In this document: one piece after another, positions 24,750 to 32,770 of the stretch
Layout: each line of letters starts with the position of its first letter
How positions within the stretch are numbered: the stretch's first letter is position 1
Origin: Bog-473 sp963711065
GTDB lineage: Bacteria > Actinomycetota > Acidimicrobiia > Acidimicrobiales > RAAP-2
DNA: 64,000 nt
Reading direction: 5' to 3'
NCBI GenBank assembly: GCA_963711065.1
Contig: CAVQCO010000008.1
Coordinates: forward strand, 62,001-126,000
Position numbers and translations under genes: made by a program
The notes under the pieces: generated by a model
The model's input: only the letters and a program-made list of their open reading frames with translations
What the model was told of the DNA's origin: nothing
Database searches by the model: none

Positions 24750-25880
24750 ATGCGGGTGCTGTTCGACGACCAGGTCTTCTCGTTCTCCTGGCGGGGTGGA
24801 GCGGCCCGCTATCTCACCCAGCTGCTGCACGAGTACCGGTCGACGCCCGAGCTCGGTGTCGAGGCGCTGACCCCGTTCCGCTACACCGTCACCGCGCACC
24901 TGCTCGAGCGCTGGCCGGATGAGTTCCGGCGCCCGCCCGGCGGGGTCGCACGACGTCCCCGTCTGCTCCGCTCGTTGAACCGGGTCGGCAGTGGTCGCTT
25001 GACGGAGGGTGTCGACCTGGTCCACCACTCGTACTACTTCAAGGACGCGCTCCGGCGACCCGTTCCGCGACGGATCTGCTCCGTCTACGACATGACGCCC
25101 GAGCTGCACCCAGACCTCTTCCCGCAGGGAAGCCCCCACGCGGACAAACGCCTCTACGTCGACGCCTGCGACGCCATCGTCTGTTACGCGTGGACGACGA
25201 AAGAGGACCTCCTGAAGTTCTACGGACACGTCGACAAGCCGGTCTTCGTCACTCCTCTGGGCGTGTCTCCGGAGTTCTTCGACGTCGCGCCCCCGGCGGT
25301 CCCGGGGACGTTCGTCCTCCACGTCGGGCACCGGGCGGGCTACAAGAACTTCGACGTCCTCCTCCGGGCGATGGCCAGGCTGGTTCCGGCACACCCCGAC
25401 CTCTCGTTGATGTGCGCCGGTCCGCCGTTCGCCGGAGACGAGGTGCGCCGGTTCGAGCGGCTCGGGCTGTCGGGCCGCGTGTGCTGGCGGGACACGCCAG
25501 ACCGCGACCTGCCCGGCCTGCTGTCGTCCGCCGCATGCCTCGTGTTCCCGTCCGTGTGGGAAGGGTTCGGTCTCCCCACCATCGAGGCGTTCGCGTCGGG
25601 GTGCCCGGTCATCGTGGCAGAGGCCCGCTGGTCCACCGAGGTGGGAGGCGAGGCGCCCCTCTATTTCCCACCGCGCGACGACGATGCACTGGCCGTCCAC
25701 CTGGAGCGGATGCTCGGTGACCGTTCGGAGCGCAGCCGCCGCATTTCTGCCGGTCGGCGACGCGCGCGTGACTTCACGTGGCATCGCACCGCGGTGCTGA
25801 CCCGGGACGCCTACCGCGAGGTGATCGCGACCGTCCCTGGGTCCGGGTCGAGCCGCCGCCCGTCAGGCGCTCGGCGGTAG
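24750..25880 (+). CDS. GT4-type glycosyltransferase
   Basis: 376 aa, GT-B fold. The N-terminal acceptor domain begins MRVLFDDQVFS and includes HHSYYF. The C-terminal donor domain has FVLHVGHRAGYKN, the E-x7-E motif in WEGFGLPTIEAFASGCPVI, and a final helical segment. The family transfers sugars from NDP donors to glycans or lipids. It ends convergent to the next exporter with an 18-bp overlap. Close to FkbM genes in the wider region, so a role in surface polysaccharide is reasonable but unproven. Confidence 0.85.
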   Translation: MRVLFDDQVFSFSWRGGAARYLTQLLHEYRSTPELGVEALTPFRYTVTAHLLERWPDEFRRPPGGVARRPRLLRSLNRVGSGRLTEGVDLVHHSYYFKDALRRPVPRRICSVYDMTPELHPDLFPQGSPHADKRLYVDACDAIVCYAWTTKEDLLKFYGHVDKPVFVTPLGVSPEFFDVAPPAVPGTFVLHVGHRAGYKNFDVLLRAMARLVPAHPDLSLMCAGPPFAGDEVRRFERLGLSGRVCWRDTPDRDLPGLLSSAACLVFPSVWEGFGLPTIEAFASGCPVIVAEARWSTEVGGEAPLYFPPRDDDALAVHLERMLGDRSERSRRISAGRRRARDFTWHRTAVLTRDAYREVIATVPGSGSSRRPSGARR

Positions 25881-27512
25881 CGGATCCCCCTCGCGGTCGT
25901 CCCGGGGACTTGACTCTCCCGCCTGGACCGTGGGCAGGCGGCGCGTCATGCCCAGCGCCACCAGGGCGATGAGCGCCAGCACGGCCAGGGCGGCGCGCAG
26001 CCCGTTGAGGCGGCTCGACGCGTTCGCGTCGACGATGGCCGCCGAGGTCGCCGGCGGGACACCGGCCTTCTCGAGCGTGGCGTTCAGGTCGGCGTCGCTC
26101 ACGAAGGGGATGCCCGAGGACAGCTCCACCTGGGCCTGGGAGGACATCTCCTTCGGGATGGCGGGGTTGGCGGCCACCGACCCGAGGAACGTGGTCGTCA
26201 GCACCGAGATCAGGATGGCCCCGGCCAGAGCGGTGCCGATGGAGGCCCCCAGGTTCGTCATGGTGTTCTGGACACCGCCCACCTCGCCGCTCTGCTCGTC
26301 GGGCACCGCCGACACCGTGACGGCCCCGAGCTGGGAGGCCAGGCTCCCGATGCCGAGGCCGATCAGCAACAGCGGGCCGGTGACGACCCCGGCACCGGCC
26401 CCGGCGTCGAGGGACATCAGCAGCACGACGATGCCGAGCAGCAAGAGGCCGAAGCCGGTCCGCACGACGCGCCGTGGCGACGCATGCGGGAACAGCCGGG
26501 GCACCCCGACGGCGGCGGCCAGCAGGGTCACCGACAGGGGGAGGAGGCGTACCCCGGTTGCCACGGCCGACAGCCCCAGTGCCACCGAGAGGAACAGCGG
26601 GATCACGAAGAAGATGCCGGCCTGCAGCAGGAACTGGAAGAAGAAGGAGGTCAACCCGGCCTGCAGCTTCGGCACCTGCAGCATGCGCGGATCCACCAGG
26701 ATGGCCCCGCCCCGCCGGCGCTGGCGGCTCTCCCACAGCACGAAGAGGGCGAGGATCCCGGCGCCGCCGAGGACGAGCCAGATCACCGGGGAGAGGCCGA
26801 GCCACTGCGGAGCCTCCGGCTTCGGCTGCACGAACCCCCAGGTTCCGGAGCGGACGATGCCGAAGACGATCGCGCCGAGCCCCGCCGCGGAGAGGAGCGT
26901 GCCCACCGGGTCGAGCCGCGTCCCGGGCACGGCGGGGGAGTCCGCCATCCGGCGCGAGAGCATCAGGATGACGAGCACGATGACGACCTCGCCGGCGAAG
27001 ACCCAGCGCCAGCTCGCGTAGGTGGTCAACAGCCCGCCGACCAGAGGTCCCACCGCCACCGCGATCGCGCCCGCCGACGCCACCAGCCCGTAGGCGCGGG
27101 GTCGCCCCGAAGGCTCGAAGTTGGTCGCCACGAGCGCCACGACGGACGGCATGATGAGCACCGCACCGAGGCCCTCCAGGATCGACCAGCCGACGAGAAG
27201 GACCGGCAGCGATCCTGCCAGCGCGGTGATCGCCGAGCCCGTCCCGTAAATGAGGCAGCCGATCATGAAGGCGCGCTTGCGCCCGAGGATCTGACCGACC
27301 TTGCCACCGGTGATCATGAAGGCGGCCATGACGAGCGTGTAGAGCGTGATCGCCAGCTGAATTCCGGTGACCGTCGTCCCCACGTCCTTGGCGACGGTGG
27401 CGATGGAGACGTTCATGACCGAGCTGTCCAGGGTCATGAGGAACTGCGCCGACGCCAGCGTCAGCAGGACGATGCCGCCAGCCGTTCTCGTGTCCGCGCT
27501 GGTGTCCGCCAT
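25863..27512 (-). CDS. DHA2-family MFS exporter with extracytoplasmic loop
   Basis: 549 aa with 14 membrane helices. TM1 region FLMTLDSSVMNVSIATVAKDVG, motif A GKVGQILGRKRAF, motif C VGPLVGGLL. A ~75-residue soluble loop near the C-terminus (NPAIPKEMSSQAQVELSSG...) is extended compared with QacA. The frame is open upstream through the tRNA-Pro gene, but ATG 27512 gives the normal family N-terminus. It probably exports toxic compounds. It is a second exporter of the same class in 6 kb. Confidence 0.87.
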   Translation of the reverse strand: MADTSADTRTAGGIVLLTLASAQFLMTLDSSVMNVSIATVAKDVGTTVTGIQLAITLYTLVMAAFMITGGKVGQILGRKRAFMIGCLIYGTGSAITALAGSLPVLLVGWSILEGLGAVLIMPSVVALVATNFEPSGRPRAYGLVASAGAIAVAVGPLVGGLLTTYASWRWVFAGEVVIVLVILMLSRRMADSPAVPGTRLDPVGTLLSAAGLGAIVFGIVRSGTWGFVQPKPEAPQWLGLSPVIWLVLGGAGILALFVLWESRQRRRGGAILVDPRMLQVPKLQAGLTSFFFQFLLQAGIFFVIPLFLSVALGLSAVATGVRLLPLSVTLLAAAVGVPRLFPHASPRRVVRTGFGLLLLGIVVLLMSLDAGAGAGVVTGPLLLIGLGIGSLASQLGAVTVSAVPDEQSGEVGGVQNTMTNLGASIGTALAGAILISVLTTTFLGSVAANPAIPKEMSSQAQVELSSGIPFVSDADLNATLEKAGVPPATSAAIVDANASSRLNGLRAALAVLALIALVALGMTRRLPTVQAGESSPRDDREGDPLPPSA

Positions 27513-27545
27513 CGGGGCAGTCTTGCCCAGGGGGACTGGCGCTGG

Positions 27546-27619
27546 TCGGGATGCGGGGATTTGAACCCCGGACCTCCTGCTCCCAAAGCAGGCGCGCTGC
27601 CAAGCTGCGCTACATCCCG
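27546..27619 (-). tRNA. tRNA-Pro (TGG)
   Basis: The acceptor stem CGGGATG pairs with CATCCCG. The anticodon stem CTGC/GCAG with loop TTTGGGA gives anticodon TGG. The T arm is CCGGG/CCCCG-type with TTCAAAT. The discriminator is A and CCA is not encoded. There are no repeats of its 3' end nearby. Confidence 0.95.
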
Positions 27620-27677
27620 CGGTGTGTGCTCCTCCGGGCGAACGGTGCCCGGGGCGAGGGCACAATCGTACCGGTGC

Positions 27678-28946
27678 TCACCCGTCGGCCAGGAGCTCCC
27701 CGCCGGAACCGACCGAGAGATGGATCGGCGTCAGGCCCCGTGGCGCCGGCGGGCTGATGACGGCCCCGGTCGTGGGGTCGAACTCCGAGCCGTGGCACGG
27801 GCACACGATGAGCCTGGCGCCCGGCGAGTACCCGACCGTGCACCCTGCGTGCGGGCACACGGCGTCGTAGGCGACGAACTGGCCCTGGGTCGGCTGCAGG
27901 ACCAGCCCGGGGTCGCCGGTGGCCGGGTCCGTGAACGTCGCCGCGCCGCCGACCGGCACCTGGCTGGCCAGGCCGATCCGCTTGCCCGCCGTCGCCGCCC
28001 CGGCCGTCGTGCTGGTGCCGCCCGCCGCCGTGGTCGTCGTCGCACCGCCGGCGGGTGGCGCGGTCGGCGAGAGGGCCGTGGGCCCACCTCCCGCCGGGCT
28101 CTTCACACCACCCACCGCCCGCCCCAGCCCGGCCGCCGCCCCCGCGGCCACGGCGCCGACGACGGCCGAGGCGGCGACCGCGCCGCCGCCGAGCACGAGC
28201 GTCCGGCGGTCGAGGGCGTCGGGTCCCCGCTGCACGATGGTGCCCCGTTCGTCGGTCAGGAACGGGCAGCGGAACACGTCACACGGGTCACCGCCCCGCG
28301 CCGAGCAGGTGTCTTTTTGGTAGTGGCCGCACACCTGCTGCACGAGTTCGAAGCGGATCGGGACGAAGGTCGGCGGCCCTTGCTTCGCCTCGGTCGCCAC
28401 CCGCCCGGCGATCACCGCGTCGAGGGACAGCACGCCCCCGGAGCCGGCGAGCAGCAGGGGGATCCAGGCGAAGAAGAAGACGATGTCGGCGCCGGTGTAG
28501 TAGGGGGACGAGTGGAAGCTGACGGTGAGGAAGAGGGTCAGCGACAGCACCATCCCGCCCACCGCCGCCACCCGCGTCCACAGCCCGAGCAGCGCGCCGA
28601 GGCCGACCGCGAGCTCGGCCAGCGCGATGAGGATGCCGATGGGCACCGCGAATTTCAGCAGGTGTCCCAGCAGCAGGTGGACCGGGCTGATCCGTATGGA
28701 CGCGATCAGCTGGGCCTGGATGCTCGAGGGGCTGTTGGCGTTGAAGAAGTTCGGGTTGGCCAGCTTCTGCAGCCCGGCGAAGGCGAAGGTGAAGCCGAGG
28801 AACGCCCGCAGCGGCAGCAGCGCCCACCCGGAGAGAGCGTGGGCCCGCGGCGGAGGCCGGTCGAACCGGGTGCGCCGCCGTCGACGCCCCGCGCCGGAGC
28901 GCGACGGCCCCTGCGACGGTGCCACCGGGCGCGTCCGTTGTGCCAT
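27678..28946 (-). CDS. DoxX-like membrane domain fused to Rieske [2Fe-2S] domain
   Basis: 422 aa from ATG 28946 (GGAGAG 7 nt upstream). Residues ~35-190 are a DoxX/TQO-like four-helix membrane domain. A cytoplasmic cysteine-rich linker follows (CGHYQKDTC...CDVFRCPF, five cysteines). Then comes another hydrophobic segment, a Thr/Ala/Gly-rich spacer, and a C-terminal Rieske domain with CPHAGC and CPCHGSEFD cluster ligands. This would be a membrane redox protein passing electrons between quinone and the Rieske cluster outside the membrane. The fusion and the extra cysteines suggest two redox centres in one chain. Confidence 0.8.
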   Translation of the reverse strand: MAQRTRPVAPSQGPSRSGAGRRRRRTRFDRPPPRAHALSGWALLPLRAFLGFTFAFAGLQKLANPNFFNANSPSSIQAQLIASIRISPVHLLLGHLLKFAVPIGILIALAELAVGLGALLGLWTRVAAVGGMVLSLTLFLTVSFHSSPYYTGADIVFFFAWIPLLLAGSGGVLSLDAVIAGRVATEAKQGPPTFVPIRFELVQQVCGHYQKDTCSARGGDPCDVFRCPFLTDERGTIVQRGPDALDRRTLVLGGGAVAASAVVGAVAAGAAAGLGRAVGGVKSPAGGGPTALSPTAPPAGGATTTTAAGGTSTTAGAATAGKRIGLASQVPVGGAATFTDPATGDPGLVLQPTQGQFVAYDAVCPHAGCTVGYSPGARLIVCPCHGSEFDPTTGAVISPPAPRGLTPIHLSVGSGGELLADG

Positions 28947-29044
28947 GCCAATTCTCTCCGCTCTCGACTCTGGCCCCGAGCGCTGCACCAAAGGGATAGC
29001 ACGTGGCGGACCCGCACCGGGGTCGGCTCGACGGGTCTACGGCC

Positions 29045-31201
29045 TCAGCCCGTCTGCGGATGGGTCGGGGTCGAACCGTCCGCCGCGAGGAGGTCGAACC
29101 CGTCGGGGATGCTCAGCAATCCGGGCGTCGTGCCCGCGACGTCGGTGATCCCGTACTGCCACACGATGGTGTCGTAGCGCGGGTCGATGACCACCACCCG
29201 GTTGCGGTAGTCGTCGTTGACCATGATGAGCCCGTTGGGGAGCCGCTCGGCCAAAGACGGCTTCTTGAGCGCGGCGTCCCCGGAGAGGGCGTCGTACTCC
29301 CACACGATGGTCCCGGAGCGCTGGACGGTCAGGATCCGGCCCTCCGCCGGAGGGTCGTAGTCGGCCAACAGGTAGAGGTCGGTGCCGACCTGTTGGGGGT
29401 CGGAGGGGTAGTTCACCGTCGCCAGGTGCAAGGTCCAGACCAGCTTGCCCGCCGGGGTGTACTCGCTGATCCACGAACCGTTGATCTCCGACACCAGCAC
29501 GTCGCCGTTGGCCAACGGGGTGTCGCCGTTGGGGTACCCGACGCCCGTGGGGGGGTCGTGCACCGCGACGCCGTTGGTGCCGATCTGGCCGAGGATGGCG
29601 CCGGCGTGGGAGAGGAACAGGATGCGGTCGTTCATGGCGTCGGCCACCGTGACGTCGCCGTTCTTCAACACGTACGCGTCGTCGGGCTGGTTCAGGTAGC
29701 CGGGGCTGCTCCCGGGCGACATCGGGTGGCCGTACTGCCAGAGGATCTTCCCCGACGGGTAGGCGATCTCCACGAGCGTGTGGTTGTCCTCCTGGTTGGA
29801 GATGATCCCCGTCCCCTTGTGGAAGAAGAAGGCGTCGTCGGGGAAGTAGAAGCCGCCCGGGGGCGGCGGCATGGCGGCCGACGGGTACTGCCACTCCAGG
29901 GTGCGGGCCGGGTCGATCACGAGCAGCCGGTTGTTGCCCCGGTCGGCGATGAGCAGATGGCCCTGGAACGGCGCACCGGCCCCGGCCCCGCCGACGGGGC
30001 CGCCGAAGGTGCTGGGGCGCAACGAGATCACGCTCGCCAGCGTCCCCGCGGCCATGCCGGCCTGGTCCGTCCCTGACTGCTGGGCCACTTCGCCTCCGAC
30101 GAGATAGCCGACGGCGGCCTCGCCCGACCCCATCGTCGTGTAGCCCCCGAAGGCGACGGCCTGGGGGAGCAGGCCGGCGTCGGCCACCCGGTGGGTGTGC
30201 GCGTCGAACTCGTAGATCCGGGTCAGGGTCTGTCCGTCGCCCGTCTGGCCCCCGGCGACGTAGAGATGGCCGTCGAGCACGAAGGCCGCGGCGCCGTACA
30301 GCGCCTGGGGCAGGCTGCCGACCACGCTGGCCGTGTGCGTGGTGGGGTCGATCTCCTGGATCGCCGCCGTGGCGGTGACGGAGTTGCCGGCCCCGCTTCC
30401 GGTCTCGCCGCCGAAGGAGAAGATGGCGGCACCGCTGGCCACGACCGCGGGGTAGCGCACCGGCACCTGGAGCGTGGCCGCGGTGGTGAAGTGGGTCCCG
30501 TCCGTCGTGGCCAGCACCGAGGGCTGGTAGGTGGTGCCGTCGTAGCCACCGACGAGGTAGACCGTCCGCCCCAGGGTCGCCTCGGCGAGGTCGGAGCGGG
30601 GCTGGGGGAGCTGTGCCGTCACGCGAGCGGTGCCACCGGCCGCGCCGAGGGACTGCACGGTCGCGAAGGTGGTGGGGGAGCCCCCGCCGAACACGAAGGT
30701 CGTGTTCCCGATCTGCGCACCCGCGGCGTCGTGGACCACGCTGGGGAGCGACCCGGCCGGCGCGACCGCGCCGTTCGTGGTGTCGAGCCAGGACGCGCCG
30801 CCGAGGGAGCTGCCCCCGGGGGAGAGGCCGCCGACGATCCGCAGCCTTCCCCCGGCTGCGACGAGCACCTCGCGAGAGATCGGCGGGCCCGTCGGCCACG
30901 GTTCGATGCCCGCCTCGAGCGAGGGCGGGCCGGAGGCGGTCCTGCCGTCGCGGCTCGCCGTGCTGAGGGAGGGCGGCGCCGTCGGGCGCGACGAGGCCGC
31001 GGTCGCCACGGCGGTGGTGCTGGTGGCGGGCCCGGCCGGCGGCGGCGTCGAGCCCCCCGAGGTGAGGACGACGACGAGCGCGACCACCCCGAGGACGAGC
31101 CCACCGAGCACGACGGCCCGCCGCTGGCGCATCTGGGTGCGCCGTTGGCGTTCCCGTTGGCGCTGCTGGCCGCGCCGGCCCTGTGGCGGCGGATCGCTCA
31201 T
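29045..31201 (-). CDS. Membrane-anchored kelch/NHL beta-propeller protein
   Basis: 718 aa. A basic cytoplasmic N-terminus and one helix (~residues 28-50, AVVLGGLVLGVVALVVVL) are followed by a Ser/Thr/Pro spacer. The first half has kelch-like repeats (FVFGGG, VYLVGGYDG, FSFGGE, LYVAGGQTG, YLVGGE). The second half has NHL/PQQ-like repeats (LLIADRGNNRLLVIDP, YPSGKILWQYG, DVTVADAMNDRILFL, RNRVVVIDP). It is probably an extracytoplasmic scaffold built of two propellers. No enzyme motif is visible. The spacer TTAVATAASS is typical of actinobacterial wall-spanning linkers. Confidence 0.75.
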   Translation of the reverse strand: MSDPPPQGRRGQQRQRERQRRTQMRQRRAVVLGGLVLGVVALVVVLTSGGSTPPPAGPATSTTAVATAASSRPTAPPSLSTASRDGRTASGPPSLEAGIEPWPTGPPISREVLVAAGGRLRIVGGLSPGGSSLGGASWLDTTNGAVAPAGSLPSVVHDAAGAQIGNTTFVFGGGSPTTFATVQSLGAAGGTARVTAQLPQPRSDLAEATLGRTVYLVGGYDGTTYQPSVLATTDGTHFTTAATLQVPVRYPAVVASGAAIFSFGGETGSGAGNSVTATAAIQEIDPTTHTASVVGSLPQALYGAAAFVLDGHLYVAGGQTGDGQTLTRIYEFDAHTHRVADAGLLPQAVAFGGYTTMGSGEAAVGYLVGGEVAQQSGTDQAGMAAGTLASVISLRPSTFGGPVGGAGAGAPFQGHLLIADRGNNRLLVIDPARTLEWQYPSAAMPPPPGGFYFPDDAFFFHKGTGIISNQEDNHTLVEIAYPSGKILWQYGHPMSPGSSPGYLNQPDDAYVLKNGDVTVADAMNDRILFLSHAGAILGQIGTNGVAVHDPPTGVGYPNGDTPLANGDVLVSEINGSWISEYTPAGKLVWTLHLATVNYPSDPQQVGTDLYLLADYDPPAEGRILTVQRSGTIVWEYDALSGDAALKKPSLAERLPNGLIMVNDDYRNRVVVIDPRYDTIVWQYGITDVAGTTPGLLSIPDGFDLLAADGSTPTHPQTG

Positions 31202-31330
31202 GGTGGCCCCGTCGCCCGGTGGCCCCCGGTCGGGCTCGATGTGAACGGCCAGTGCACGGCCCCGTGACCATAACGCCCACCCGGTTCCCAGCCGTGTCAT
31301 CCGGGCGGCGGGACGGCGGCCCGGGAGCCG

Positions 31331-32704
31331 TCAGTCCCGCTCTACCGCCAGCACCTGCCACTCGTCTGGCACGCCCTTGAGGTTGTGCCGGCCCCGGTCG
31401 TCGAAGACGATGCCCGAGCCCACGACGAGGTCCCGCACGGTGCCCGTCACGAGGACCTCGCCGGCGCCCGCCATGGAGCTCACCCTCGAGGCGATGTGCA
31501 CGGCCATGCCGCCGATGTCGTCGCCGCGCACCTCCACCTCGCCGGCGTGCAGCCCCGCCCGCAGCTCCATGCCCGCGGCGCCCGCTGCGTCCACCATGTC
31601 CGCCGCGCATCGCACCGCCTGCGCGGGCGAGGCGAAGCGGGCCAGGATGCCGTCCCCTGTCGTCTTGACGAGGACGCCCTCGTGCCGGTTGAGCAGCCGG
31701 CCGACGTTGACGTCGAACTCGTCGAGCACGCCCCGCCACTGGCGGTCGCCCACCGCGGCGGCGTGCACGGTCGAGTCCACGATGTCGGTGAAGAGGACGG
31801 TGGCCAGCGTGCGCGTCGGTGCGTGCACGCCCCGGCCTCCGGTCGCGAATTCCTCGATCTCGTCGACGAGCGAGTCGAACTCGCCCGCCCACGGGAGCAT
31901 GTCGGGTCCCGGGAACGTGAGGAAGCGGGCACCGGCGATGTGCTCGGCCAGGTAGCGCCCGTGCTGGCTGAGGTTCGCGTAGCACTCGGTGCGTGCGATG
32001 ACGAGCGCGGGGCACGTGATGGCGGGGAGGCACCAGCGCACGTCGGCGGAGAACGTGACCATGTTGAACGCCATGGCGGTGGCAGGGCTGGCGCCGCGCC
32101 GTGCCGCCCGTCCCCACCAGTCACGGAAGCCGACGCGGTGCGCCAGGCTCGGGGCGAAAACCGCGATGTCCCTCGGCACGCCGCCCTCCACGAGGGGCAC
32201 GTCGATGCTGGCCGCCTCGGCCACCTCGTCGTCGGACACGCCGAAGCCGTAGTCCTCCGCCGCGCCGACCCGCGCCGTTCCGTTGACGACGACGAGCGAC
32301 CGCACACGCTCGGGGTGGGTGGCGGCCAACCACAGCGCCGCCATGGTGCCGCCCCCGCTCGCCACCACGACCGCGGACGAGCACCCCGTGGCGTCCATCA
32401 CGGCCAGCGCGTCGCGGCCCCAGCCCTCGATGGACGGATCGGTGCCCGTCGGCAACGGGTCCGAGAGTCCGAGCCCTCCCGCGTCGAAGCGGATGAGGCG
32501 CGAGAAGTCCGCCAGGCGTTCCGTGTAGCGGAGCCAGTTGGGCTCGTCGGACGTCTCGTCGATGGAGATCATCAGCCCGCTGCTGAACTCGAGCAGGTCC
32601 ACGGTGCCCGCCGCTGCCGACCCCGGTCCCGTGCCGGGCTGGCGGACCTGGTAGCCCACGTGGAAGCCGTCACGGACGGCGTACTGGGTCGTGGGCGCCT
32701 CCAT
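31331..32704 (-). CDS. Alpha/beta hydrolase - class III cyclase fusion (second copy)
   Basis: 457 aa with the same architecture as the island gene at 15.1-16.4 kb. The N-terminal hydrolase-like domain has FDAGGLGLSDP and a VASGGGT elbow. The C-terminal cyclase has VLFTDIVDSTVHA, KTTGDGILARF and GGMAVHIASRV. Cyclase metal Asp residues are present. It would respond to an unknown ligand by making cAMP or cGMP. The two copies differ strongly outside the motifs and in base composition, so they are not a recent duplication. Confidence 0.85.
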   Translation of the reverse strand: MEAPTTQYAVRDGFHVGYQVRQPGTGPGSAAAGTVDLLEFSSGLMISIDETSDEPNWLRYTERLADFSRLIRFDAGGLGLSDPLPTGTDPSIEGWGRDALAVMDATGCSSAVVVASGGGTMAALWLAATHPERVRSLVVVNGTARVGAAEDYGFGVSDDEVAEAASIDVPLVEGGVPRDIAVFAPSLAHRVGFRDWWGRAARRGASPATAMAFNMVTFSADVRWCLPAITCPALVIARTECYANLSQHGRYLAEHIAGARFLTFPGPDMLPWAGEFDSLVDEIEEFATGGRGVHAPTRTLATVLFTDIVDSTVHAAAVGDRQWRGVLDEFDVNVGRLLNRHEGVLVKTTGDGILARFASPAQAVRCAADMVDAAGAAGMELRAGLHAGEVEVRGDDIGGMAVHIASRVSSMAGAGEVLVTGTVRDLVVGSGIVFDDRGRHNLKGVPDEWQVLAVERD

Positions 32705-32770
32705 ACCGATTGCAGTCTGCCGTGCCCCGCGGGTGGACCGTGCGGCGGTGGGAGGCGCCGGGCCCAGCGC

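Noticed and set aside
26484..29177. Very long open frame on the plus strand opposite the exporter, tRNA-Pro and DoxX-Rieske genes.
   Set aside because: Antisense shadow of GC-rich codons; it is Arg/Gly/His-rich low complexity and crosses a tRNA gene.
29037..32117. 1026-codon open frame opposite in phase to the propeller and cyclase genes.
   Set aside because: Arg/His/Pro-rich sequence without domains, fully overlapping two well-supported genes.
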